Shown in pieces: positions 32,561 to 43,829 of a DNA stretch of 64,000 nucleotides. A program made the position numbers and the translations under genes. The stretch's first letter is position 1. Each line of letters opens with the position of its first letter. The DNA is from Lathyrus oleraceus (Eukaryota; Streptophyta; Magnoliopsida; Fabales; Fabaceae). The stretch is taken from NCBI RefSeq assembly GCF_024323335.1, contig NC_066580.1, positions 138,324,148 to 138,388,147 on the forward strand, given 5' to 3'. The notes below the pieces were generated by a model. That model had not been told where the DNA came from, did not search any database, and saw only the letters and a program-made list of their open reading frames with translations.

Positions 32561-34653
32561 AAGTTATGATATAAGTTGGGTCTTATATAATTACATAAAT
32601 ATTAAATTAGGATTATGGGATAAAAAGGGATTAGAGACCTAGAAGTGTCAGCACGTGAAAATAGAATTTTGAGAGAAATGGAGGTTAGGGCTTGAAGAGA
32701 GAAGAACATCAATTTAATTTTGAATTTGCTTGCAAAAACTCTAAGGTAAGGGGGGAGAAAAAAGCTCTTTATGGGTGTATAGCATTAAAAGATAGATAAG
32801 AGAGATCCTTACTCTCTTTAGGGGTTGTATCAAATCCTTATGAATTGTTGTTGATTTATTCTGAAAATTGATAAATTGATGTGTGATTATTTGATTTCAT
32901 GTCTGGATTGTATATGCAAGATTATGTTTTTGTATACATGATGTTTATGCTATAGTGGAGATTGTTGAAGGTTTAGAACATAAACATGAATTGATGAAAT
33001 TGAATTAATAATTGGTGAAATTCTATCATTTGACATGTTATAATGGTACTATTTGATATCGTATAATTTTTTGGGCATATTGGAATGATTGGGATTATAA
33101 TTTTGGAGTTCTGGGGGATTCCCATGGTAAAACGCGTATTTTTGTCTTCTAATGCAGGGTGACGGACGTAATCTAGATGACGGGTTACCTGTCATGCACC
33201 TATGGATGTTTGACGGGCGTCAGCTCTTTGATGAGAAGATTGTCATGGTCACCAGATTTTTTTTTCTAAGTCGGTCGTCAGCATGGTGACGATCTGGGAG
33301 TTTTGGGAAGGTGACGGTCGTCACCTGGGTGATGGGTTACCTGTCATGTTGTTAGAAGGGGTGTTATCGTCCCTGCTGCTTGATCTGGACTGTCGGCTCG
33401 AATTTTTGAAGTGTTTCTATTGTTTGGGTGATGAATGGCTATTGTTTGACTGCCTTAATCTTGTTAGTTAATTATTATGAATGTAATTAATTAATTGTGT
33501 TAGAATTATTATTGTTGAACGGTAATTGCCTTTTATACCTCTCTTTGTCTATGGTGTAAATACCTACGGTGTTATTTATGTTTTAACAAATGAGAACATG
33601 ATTAATATTGTTGTTGAAATACATGATTATAGGATGTTAAATTGTGTATTGTTGGTGTGCATATGTTGTGATTATTGGTGGATAGTAATTCAGAAGGAAG
33701 GATTACATGTCAATGCATATTGTTTATGGTCAGAAGGGGGCGTAAACATTATTATTGTTGTTGCATTGATTTGTATGACATGCATCATTTGTGTCGTGTC
33801 GCTGAGAGAGGCATGTTCGCTAGTTCAGAAGGGGGTACTAGTGACTTATCTCAAGCTCAGAAGGGGGGCTCATGGGTTCAGAAGAGGGGACCAGGTTCCT
33901 GAGTGAACCAAATGTTAAGTTGGTACCACATACGTAAGTGTCACGTTGTGTCGTGAGTCACATTGCATATATATGATTATAAATTGTTATAAATGGGTGT
34001 GAGATTATGGTGAAGTTGATTATGTATTGAATGTATGATATGTTATATATTTCTCTACCTTCACATTCTTTACAATATGCATATTGAAGTTGTTTCTCAC
34101 CCTTTTGCTTAACGTTATCCACCATGGACATCTTGTAGATACTCGGGAGTAAAGTTGTTGTTGTGCGTGGAAGGTGGCCTGTTAGAGCTACTCTTTATTT
34201 TATTTATCGCTTTTATCGCATGTTAGTGGTCTTAGTGCTTTATTTGTGTAACATCGGGGTGGGCGTTTGTTATGTTTTTCAGTTAGTATTGACTTTGGTG
34301 TTTTACAAGTTACTACTTTATTTATGGAGTTGAAATGAAGTTGTTTTTGTCTTCTAATGCAGGGTGACGGGCGTAATCTAGATGACGGGTTACCTGTCAT
34401 GCACCTAAGGATGCTGACGGGCGTCAGCGCTTTGATGAGAATATTGTCATGGTCACCAGGATTTTTTTTCTAAGTCGGTCGTCAACATGGTGACGATCTG
34501 GGAGTTTTGGGAAGGTGACGCTGGTCACCTGGGTGATGAGTTACCCGTCATGTTGTTAGACGGGGAATTCTCGTCCCTATTGCTTGATCTGGATTGTCGG
34601 CTCGAATTTTTGAAGTGTTTCTATTATTTGGGTGATGAATATCTATTGTTTGA

Positions 34654-36122
34654 TGTTAGTTGTAAATTTACGTGTTGGGTTTTTGTTATCGTATCCACAG
34701 GGATTGTAAGATATCACCGCCGTTCGATGGTTGTATTAATTCTAGCTCAATGTAACAATAAGGTTTTGGTTGGTTGTCACGTTATCTTGCATAAAAAGGT
34801 AATAAATTGCGGTAAAAGTTATGGTTTTAATAAATGAGAAATATTGCCAAAGTTAGGGTTCGATGATCACTTTGCATGTATTTGTTCGGTCAACAATCTT
34901 ATAAACTCCTTTAGATGATAAATTATTTCACAAGGTCCTCCCAATGTGTTTCTCTCGAACACCCATTGTGAGTTTTGCCATTTTGATCCATTGTTTCTCT
35001 CGAACACAATCTATCAAAATGACAACTTTTTAGTTCAACCTTATGGTGAACAAAATCATTCATTACTATCTCTAGCTTAACAAACAAGATTGGATGAAAA
35101 CCTAGGTCAAGAGTTGGTAAACATCTCTCGATCATAAACCAACACAAAGAGTTTTAAATAGAAACAAAGTTTTCATCATATATTCACCATTAAAGAGTTT
35201 ACACATGAAGATCCTTACATTTACACACAAAGCTAGTAATCACCTACATCTAACCTTGACAAATGGAGGACTTAGCTACTCATTTTCATGGTAGCTTGGT
35301 CGGCAAGTTTCGGAAGAAGGTTGATCAACATCCAAGTCGGATAATCGATATTGGATGGGAATCCACCTTCTTTTTGTAGAAGATGGTTACAAGATGAAGA
35401 GAAATGAAAACTAGGGCATAAAAGCTCCCAAGAACAATGCTGTAAAAATATCTAACAAAAGTACAAAAGTGGAAAAATGAGGTAAAAACTAGGTATGGTG
35501 CTCAAAAGTGGCACCTGCTACTTATAGAGTAGTACTGGGCTGTCATGCTCGCTAGGCGAGCAGAATGGCTCGCCTAGCGAGGGTCAAATTGTGGCACCAA
35601 AGGCACCTGTGCCCAGAGAAAACAGGGTCTGTTGAACTGTCATGTTCGCCTAGCGAACAAACCTTCGCCTAGCGAAGGACACGCTCCAACCTTCGCCCCA
35701 GCGAGGTTGAGAGGTTTTGCTACTGGAATGCTCGTTGGGGACTCGCTAGAGATTCGCCTAGCGAGTGAGTGCTGGCTGCGCTTTTCACCAAAACTGAACG
35801 AACTCGCTACCACCTTCGCTAGCAGCTCGCCTAGCGAATTTATTGACATTTTACTGGAGCTTTTCGCTAGCAGCTCGCCTAGCGAGCAGGTTGATGAATG
35901 CTTGTATTCATTGGTTCCTTTGCCAATTTTCTTGTGTCTTCATTTTCAATTAGTTCATGCCTTTTTCCTGCACAATAACACACAAATCAAAGGCACCAAG
36001 CTTGTTTATCAATGTAATGCATTTCATCAAAAACAAAGGTGATTTTGACAATTTTAGCAAGGAAATAGAGTGAAAGATACCCTTAATTGATGGCTCAAAT
36101 AAGCACTTTTGGGTATCTAACA
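34654..36122 (-). repeat. 3' LTR of the Athila-like element
   Basis: 1469 bp. It contains about eight copies or variants of the palindromic TCGCCTAGCGA between 35540 and 35890. Confidence 0.95.
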
Positions 36123-37641
36123 ACTCTCCCCAACTAGATTCTTGCTTGTCCTCAAGCAAAGTATGCCTCTTGAAGGACAAGAGGATTTGCTTTAAGAAAA
36201 TGGTTTCTCCGAAGTTGGATAAACGGCTCAAACACAAGCGAAATCAGCATATACAAGTTTCCAACGGTTCGAATAAAATAATACACAAGAACTAAAACTT
36301 AAATAGCAATGCAAAATATTTATCTATCTACAACAATACTATTCTGAATGAATCATCCTATCTCTCCTCTTCGAATAAGGAATGAAGATTTTACGCGTTT
36401 GCAACCGCGGGAATAATCTCACTCTCTAACAAACAATGAAGAAATCAAATAGATTCATACAATGTCTAACAATTATAAATGATACTGTGGAAGCATAAAG
36501 ATCACTAAGGGCTTTTCGGTTGAAGCTTGGTTAGGTTAACAAACAAGGGTCATTTCTAAGGCCATTGAAACGAAAGTGCCGATGCAAAAGAGACATTCAT
36601 AGTATTATTCACACATCTCGACTTTGTTTCATTTGTTTCTTATTTGAAACCTTCACAACACATATTCCACAACTCAATTTTTATTTTTCACAATTTTTCT
36701 TCCAAGCAAGCATTCATTTTCAATCTTTCTATTTTTGTTCTTTTCTTTCACATCAAATATACAAAACAGATGTTTCTTTTCTATATTTTCTATACATGTA
36801 TTTTTTTTTATGCTTGCTCGGTTTTTTCTTTTCTTTTTCAAGAGTTGTGGTACTTACCGATTCTTTTTCGTTCTCCCCAACTTATTTCTTCCTCACCCTA
36901 AGTGAATGCTCTTAACTTTTTACGGCAAAAGAACAATAATCAAGATTTTCCGGGTTGTAAAAAAAAGATTTTTGAGATCTCGCTTTATTTCAAGCCGAGA
37001 TTCAACTGTTTAAGCTCAAAGGGGTTAACAAATACTCTCTCTGCTCACAGGTAAGTTGTTTTTGGATGTAGTTGTGCTCGAAAGAAAACAAGTGCCTTGA
37101 TCATTTCTAATTGCTTCCACAATTTCACAATAATAAAAGACAAAGCATGAATCACATGAATCAACAAAATTTATTAGAATCCAGCATTTACATGTACAAT
37201 GGAGGTTTCCTCACAATTTGTGGTTTTAAGTCCTAGATGAAACATTCATTCAATTATGTTGCAAAAAGACAATATTCAATTTACCAAAAAGAGTAAAGTT
37301 CCTAATGTATTCTAACATTCTAGCCGAAGGTAACCATGTACCTTAGCCTCATTCACTTGTTTATTCTTATCATTGTCATCCAAGCTCGGATGCACCTTCA
37401 TTGGGTACTTCTTGAGGAGCAACCAATCTAGAAGGTTTGCCACTTAATCACCCAAAAATTTATTAAACAAACAAAATTAAAAACAGAAATAAATAACATT
37501 AACTGAAAATATAAATTTGTTCATGGGGGACAAAACACCCCAATAGTACAACACCAAAGTCAAGATACAAAATCCGAAAATACAAATAGAAATAACATAA
37601 AAAGAAAACTGAAAAGTACAAAAACTTAACCCTCTAAGGGC
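36123..37641 (-). other. Athila 3' non-coding region
   Basis: Between the last ORF and the 3' LTR there are about 1.5 kb without a credible gene. This stretch holds pyrimidine-rich blocks (36600-36900, plus strand) and the polypurine tract next to 36123. Open plus-strand frames rich in Phe and Ser here reflect base composition. Confidence 0.7.
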
Positions 37642-38868
37642 TCAGGACTCCTCCTCGCTACCGGCATCAGAACCGGTAGCCTCATCATCAACATCATCAT
37701 CATCATCATCATCAGCAGCATCAGCGCCCACCCCCTCACCATAGACAGGCATGTCCACAGGCCAGTTGGCGTTAAGCAGAAACTGCTCACGCGCCAACAA
37801 TGCCTGAGCACCGGTGGGGTCATTTCCTTGCAGTTCTAACCTCTGCATACAGTTGTGCATATCTGTCATGGCTCTCTGGGATGCCTCCATCCACTCAAAA
37901 CTGTAATCGCACACAGCTCGGAGGTAGGGATCAAGTCCAGGAGTAGAAGTACTAGGACCATCAGAAGCCCTGGTACTCCCTGTAGCAGCACTGCCTCTAG
38001 CATTCTTCGCTCTACAATATTTGGCCACATACCGGTCATCGATAGGTGACGGGATCCTTACCTGACCCCGAGACGGAAGTCTCACCCTTGCCTGAATACA
38101 CAAACTCATGATCAAGCACGGGAAAGCTAGGGGACAATTAACACGAGCCCCCGACTTTAGCCCGCTCTCAATCACGGACTTCAGCTCATTTGCGATGATC
38201 CTCGCCACATTGATCTGGACGTTGGTGAGGATAGAATGGACCAAATGTGCCACAGGGATCGGCACTGTAGAGGTGTGGGATTTAGGCTGGATGTTGGTTA
38301 AAACCAAAAGCAGTATCAGTTGAGCCATGGGAGTCATGTCCTCCCTGTGATACCTCATTGGAACCCCAGATGGGTTCAGCTCAACAGATTTCCCTGGTAA
38401 AAGCAGGGCGGCAGAAATTGCTTCAACATCACAGTGAAGCCGTAGGTCAATGTGGTATTGGTCTCTCTCTTCCGCTCCCAGCTGGAGCGGTTCCCCAAGG
38501 ACTCGGTTGATGGCATCCCGATCAAATGCTATTTGACGCCCGGCCACTTTAGATACCCAAGTAAAGGGCTCGTCATCATCGGGCAGTGCGTTAGCATAAA
38601 ATTCCCGCACTGTAGCTATGTCGTAATGCTCTAAGGGATTAATCAACCGATCCCATTTCTTCGCGTCAATCAACCCGGCAAAATTTCTGTTAGTGCCCTG
38701 TGGGTTGATCAGGAATCGCTTCTCTGGAAGAATTTTCCGCTTCTCCAGAGAAATGTATCTGGCGGCCTGCTTCGGGCCGACAAACTTATCTTGGTCAAAC
38801 TGGATAGGCACGGTCCGGGAAGTAGTCGTTCCCTTTCTTTTCTTAGGCGCTCCAGACCTTGACTCCAT
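37642..38868 (-). CDS. Extra ORF downstream of integrase (Athila 'env-slot' protein)
   Basis: This is a 408-residue open frame starting MESRSGAPKKRKG at 38868; the longer reading from 38901 adds 11 residues. It carries the plant transposon protein domain often found after integrase in Athila elements: REFYANALP at about residue 90, then a WVSKVAGRQIAFDRDAINRV block. I see no signal peptide or convincing membrane segment. The N-terminus has a PKKRK nuclear-signal-like motif, and the C-terminus is strongly acidic (a run of seven Asp). In this class the slot is historically called env-like, but nothing visible here supports an envelope role. No stops interrupt it. Function unknown. Confidence 0.7.
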   Translation of the reverse strand: MESRSGAPKKRKGTTTSRTVPIQFDQDKFVGPKQAARYISLEKRKILPEKRFLINPQGTNRNFAGLIDAKKWDRLINPLEHYDIATVREFYANALPDDDEPFTWVSKVAGRQIAFDRDAINRVLGEPLQLGAEERDQYHIDLRLHCDVEAISAALLLPGKSVELNPSGVPMRYHREDMTPMAQLILLLVLTNIQPKSHTSTVPIPVAHLVHSILTNVQINVARIIANELKSVIESGLKSGARVNCPLAFPCLIMSLCIQARVRLPSRGQVRIPSPIDDRYVAKYCRAKNARGSAATGSTRASDGPSTSTPGLDPYLRAVCDYSFEWMEASQRAMTDMHNCMQRLELQGNDPTGAQALLAREQFLLNANWPVDMPVYGEGVGADAADDDDDDDVDDEATGSDAGSEEES

Positions 38869-39756
38869 CTGCAAAATATGAGAGGAAACAACACACACCA
38901 AACAAACAGATTAGACATCAAAGCAATATTCAAAAGACCGTCATGCTCGCTGCTGCTTCGCCTAGCGAAGTGGCAGCGAACGCTCGCCCCAGGTTCGCCT
39001 AGCGAGTGCTAGCGAACCTTACGGGTTTTGGGGTTTTTCAGCATGTTCAGAGATTCTCCCCCAAAACCCATACTCAAATGGTTCCAACATCAGAACCTAA
39101 TGATTTAACAAGTAAATAATCGTTCTATGCTATTGGGGATTACATATTTGCATTCAAAACCTAAAATCCCCAATTCTAAAACCTAAAATCCGAATTTGCA
39201 AAACCTAAATTACCACATGCAAACCTAATGTTTCCCATACTCCACTCATCCTAATTGCAATTCAAATTGGAAATTTAGAGTTCAAACAAAAAGAAAAATG
39301 TAGTAGGGCAAACCTTAGTTACACGGATTTGGAAATGTGAAGTGAGTTGAGTTTGCAATCGACCGAAAAGAGAGAGTGTTGGTGAGAGAGATGCAAATGA
39401 GAGAGTGTGGAGAGCTCTGTAAAAATGTTCTCAGCAGGGTTGCAAGACAGCAAAATTGTGTTAGGGCAAAAATGAGTGCCCTGCTGAGTTTTTAAATAAG
39501 TGCTGTCATGCAGCGCTCGCTGCTGCTTCGCCTAGCGAGCAGCTAGCGAATCAGCTCGCTACTGCCTCGCCTAGCGAACAGCAAGCGAGCATGACAGCAA
39601 TTGCCTTTTCAAAGGCAGCAGTTCATGTTCATACAGCATGGTCTAAGCACAAAGAAACCCAACACAACACAACACAAAAACAGTAAATACTTACAATGTT
39701 GGGGTGCCTCCCAACTAGCGCTTGTTTAACGTCGGCTAAGCTCGACGGTGCGATGC
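38869..39756 (-). other. Spacer between integrase and the extra ORF, with palindromic motifs
   Basis: About 890 bp without a gene. It holds further copies of TCGCCTAGCGA and variants at 38940-39020 and 39505-39590, the same motif that fills part of the LTRs. Confidence 0.75.
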
Positions 39757-41154
39757 TCACAGAGGAGCATCAAGAGGCAAAGCACAGCTCTCGCGATCCA
39801 CATGACCGCCGAGATAAACTTTCAACCGTTGTCCGTTCACGGTCCAACTATCTTTCTTGTCTATGTCTTCAATGACAATAGCCCCGTACTCCTTCACCTC
39901 TTTCACCCGAAATGGCCCAGACCATTTTGATTTCAACTTCCCGGGAAACAATTTCAACCGGGAGTTGAACAATAAGACCAATTGTCCGGGCACAAATTCT
40001 TTGTTACGGAGCTTCTTGTCGTGATACTTTTTTGCCTTTTCCTTGTACAACCAACTTGAGTGGTATGCGGCATTGTGCATCTCTTCCAACTCAAGTAGTT
40101 GTACCTTCCTTTTGTCACCGGCCAACTCATTCTCAAAATTTAAAAATTTTAGGGCCCACAAGGCTTTGTGCTCCAATTCAACCGGCAAGTGGCAAGTTTT
40201 ACCAAATACCAATTGAAAGGGAGTTAGGCCAATTGGAGCTTTAAAGGCCGTACGGTAGGCCCATAATGCTTCGTCCAATTTTTGGGACCACTCCTTTTTT
40301 GAATTAGACACGGTTTTTTCGAGGATTCTCTTAATCTCACGATTAGAGACCTCAGCTTGCCCATTAGCTTGTGGGTGATACGGAGTTGTCACCCTATGCG
40401 ATACACCGTAATGTTTTAAAATAGTTTCCAAAGGTGCATTACAAAAGTGTGACCCTCCGTCACTTATCAACACTCGGGGGGTTCCGAAACGGGAAAATAT
40501 GTTTTTCTTCAAAAAATTTATCACCGTTTTCGCATCCGCCCGAGGTGAGGCAATCGCCTCAACCCACTTAGAGACATAATCGACAGCAACAAGCATGTAC
40601 TCGTTCCCATAAGAGGGTGGGAAAGGTCCTACGAAATCTATGCCCCAACAATCAAATACTTCCACTTCTTGGATATTTTGGAGAGGCATTTCATCTCTCT
40701 TACCTATCCCACCGCTTCTTTGGCAACTGTCACAACTTTGCGCATGGGTATGTGCGTCTTTGAAAATAGTGGGCCAATAAAATCCCGATTGAAGAATTTT
40801 AGTGGCCGTTCTAACCCCATTATAATGTCCGCCGTAAGGCGAGTTGTGACAATGCCAAAGGATGCTCTGGGCTTCATCGCCAGTCACGCATCTCCTTAAT
40901 AGGTTATCACTACCCAACTTAAACAAGTATGGGTCATCCCAGACATAATACTTCGCATCCGAAAGGAACTTCCTTTTTTGGTTCGATGTTAGGTCGGAAG
41001 GCACAAAACCACTAGCCTTGTGGTTTGCAAAGTCTGCAAACCACGGCCTAACTTGAACTTTAAACAGTTTTTCATCAGGAAATTCTTCCCGGATTTCTTT
41101 TTCAGACGCGGTAACCTCCACATTCACTAAGCGGGATAAATGATCCGCTACCAA
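39757..41154 (-). pseudogene. Athila integrase, separated from RT-RNase H by a frameshift
   Basis: The 465-residue frame begins with the end of RNase H (VADHLSRLV). An HHCC zinc-binding region follows: HCHNSPYGGHYNG, then CDSCQRSG. The catalytic core is next: WGIDFVGPFP for the first Asp, SDGGSHFCN for the second, and the Glu in GQAEVSNREIKR. The C-terminal part has GQLVLLFNSRL and KWSGPFRV, as in Ty3-gypsy integrases, without a chromodomain. It overlaps the upstream frame by 7 nt in another phase, so a one-base shift near 41150 splits what should be one polyprotein. All catalytic residues appear present. Confidence 0.88.
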
Positions 41155-43829
41155 GTTTTCCGACCCTTCTTGTCTTTTATTTCCACATCAAATTCTTGTA
41201 ACAAGAGGATCCAACGGATGAGCCTTTGCTTCGAATCCGGTTTGGTTAGCAGATATTTAATCGCCGCGTGGTCGGTATACACAACGACTTTAGACCCTAT
41301 AAGATAAGACCTAAACTTTTCTAGTGCATACACTATTGCAAGTAGTTCTTTTTCAGTTGTGGCATAATTTATTTGAGCCTCGTTAAGAACCTTACTCGCA
41401 TAATGTATCGCATGAAAAGTTTTGTCTTTTCTTTGGCCAAGTACCGCTCCAACAGCATAGTCACTCGCATCACACATTAGTTCAAAATTTTCATTCCAAT
41501 CGGGAGCGACTATTATTGGAGCGGTAACCAATTTTTCTTTTAAAGCCTCAAAAGCTTGCAAACAATCATCGGTCAAGAGAAATACCTGGTCCTTGGCGAG
41601 AAAATTGCTCAAAGGCTTGGCCACCTTTGAGAAGTCCTTGATAAAGCGCCGGTAGAACCCCGCGTGCCCCAAAAAGCTTCGGATGCCCTTCACATTCACC
41701 GGAGGGGGTAATTTTTCAATCACTTCAACCTTAGCTCTATCCACTTCAAGCCCCCTTCTAGAGACTTTGTGGCCTAGCACGATCCCCTCGGTCACCATGA
41801 AGTGACACTTCTCCCAATTAAGCACCAAATTGGTCTTCACACATCTCTCCAACACCGTCTTCAAGTTCGCCAAGCATTGACTAAAAGACCCACCAAATAC
41901 CGAGAAGTCATCCATGAAGACTTCCATTGTTTTCTCTATTAGATCGGCAAAAATGGCTTGCACACATCGTTGGAAGGTCGCCGGTGCATTGCACAGCCCA
42001 AAGGGCATTTTTCGATATGCGAACACTCCAAACGGACACGTGAAGGCCGTCTTCTCATGATCGGCCGGGTCAACCGCAATTTGATTGTACCCGGAGTAGC
42101 CGTCCAAAAAACAATAGTATTGTTGGCCCGATAGTCTTTCGAGCATTTGATCCATAAATGGGAGTGGAAAATGGTCCTTTCGAGTCGCGGTATTCAACCG
42201 CCTATAATCAATACACATTCTCCACCCCGTTGCAACTTTAGTGGGGATCAATTCATCCTTGTCATTCCGGATCACGGTAATCCCCCCCTTCTTCGGAACA
42301 ACGTGCACGGGGCTAACCCATGGACTATCCGAGATCGGGTAAATCATTCCCGCATCCAATAGCTTTACAACCTCCTTTCGAACAACCTCTTTCATGGTAG
42401 GATTTAAGCGGCGTTGTGGTTGAGCTACCGACTTGAAATCCTCTTCCATCAAAATCTTGTGCATACAATAGGATGGACTAATTCCTTTTAGATCGGAAAG
42501 AGTCCAACCCATTGCTTCTTGATTTGTTTTTAGCACAATGATTAGACGGGCTTCTTCTTCTTTCGTCAAAAGGTTGCTTATGATGACCGGCTTTGCCTCG
42601 GTCTCATCAAGGAATACATATTTCAAAGTAGAGGGTAGCACTTTCAATTCAATTGGCGCTTTTTCGTCAATAACCTCCTTTTTCAAGTTTTCCTCCTCTA
42701 CTTCCCATGGTTGTAGGTCGTCTAAACTATCAAGTTCCTTTAAGCATTCCTCAAGAGCTAGCTCTTCTTCAACAGTGAAAACCTCCAATGAGTCATCAAG
42801 AGCTAACTCCATAGGAGATATCTCATGAATATGCTTTGAAACCTCCATAATAGCGTCTTCGATCACATCGATGCGAAAGCTATCATTTCTATCTTTAGAA
42901 TGCTTCATTGCCTCGAATAGATCGAATGTCACTTCCTCATTTTGAACTCTCACCTTCATTAAACCGTCATCAACATCTATCATCATTCGCGCGGTCTTCA
43001 TGAACGGTCGGCCCAAGATGAGCGAAGCATCATCATCTTCCTCCATATCAATAACAATAAAATCGACCGGGAAAAAGAATTTGTCGACCTTCACCAAAAC
43101 ATCTTGGGCTACGCCATGAGGATGGGTCGTCGACTTATCCGCCAATTGCAACGTCATTCGGATGGACTTAATCTCAATGTTGCCAAGTCTCTTGATAATT
43201 GACAAAGGTATAAGATTAATGCTTGACCCCAAGTCAATAAGTCCTTTCCCGACATAGACGTCACCAATTTTAACCGGCACTGTAACTCTTCCCGGATCAA
43301 CCTCTTTCTTAGGAAGCGTCCTTTGAATAATGGCACTACAGCTCGCATCAAGGACGATGGTCTCCGGTTCCGTATACCTCCGCTTTTTTGTTAGTATGTC
43401 CTTCATGAACTTGGCATACTTGGGCATTTGCTCCAAGGCTTCGGCAAACGGAATGTTGATTTGCAACTGTTTAAAAATATCCATGAACCGGGCGTAATGC
43501 CGTTCATTCTCCCTTTTGGACGGAGCATGAGGATAAGGAAGGTTTTGGATAGGGGTAGCGCTCACTACCTCCTTTCCCTTTGCAACTCTAGCACTCTTCC
43601 ATCTAGGATTTTTCACTACCTCCCTTATTACCTCATCACTTGTATTTTTCCCCATCTCCACACCTTTTTCTTTTTCAACTTCACCATTATTTTTATTCTT
43701 TTCAACTTCTTCACCCTCACCCCACTCTCCTACTTCACCATCAACATTTTCCTCCAATATTTCCTCCTCAATTTCTTTCTCTTTCTCTCTTTGTTCACTC
43801 TCAACTCCTTTTTTATTCTCACTACCCAA
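41148..43829 (-). pseudogene. Athila protease-reverse transcriptase-RNase H frame
   Basis: About 890 residues. A Glu/Lys-rich linker occupies the first 60-100 residues. The aspartic protease site is IDLGSSINLIPLS, the Athila form. RT covers the middle: WRMCIDYRRLN, FPLPFMDQML, GYSGYNQI, the active site FMDDFSVFG, and FLGHAGFYRRFI. RNase H has CDASDYAVGAVLGQ, TTEKELLAIVYALEKF and YTDHAAIKYL. It ends early at 41148, where the frame shifts relative to integrase. Its 5' end overlaps the gag frame by 8 nt in another phase, so gag and pol are also split by a one-base shift near 43835. The visible start is not a true initiation site. Confidence 0.88.

Noticed and set aside
33526..33906. Repeated 126-residue frames in the tandem LTR units (also 48150-48530)
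   Set aside because: They recur because the DNA is tandemly repeated; the middle unit breaks the frame, and no domain or start context supports a gene.
35632..36042. A 136-residue frame, identical in both Athila LTRs (also 46385-46795)
   Set aside because: Identity only reflects LTR youth; much of the peptide comes from the TCGCCTAGCGA repeats and it has no known domain.
36565..36915. Phe/Ser-rich plus-strand frames that look like membrane proteins
   Set aside because: They lie in a pyrimidine-rich non-coding part of a minus-strand retrotransposon and follow base composition.
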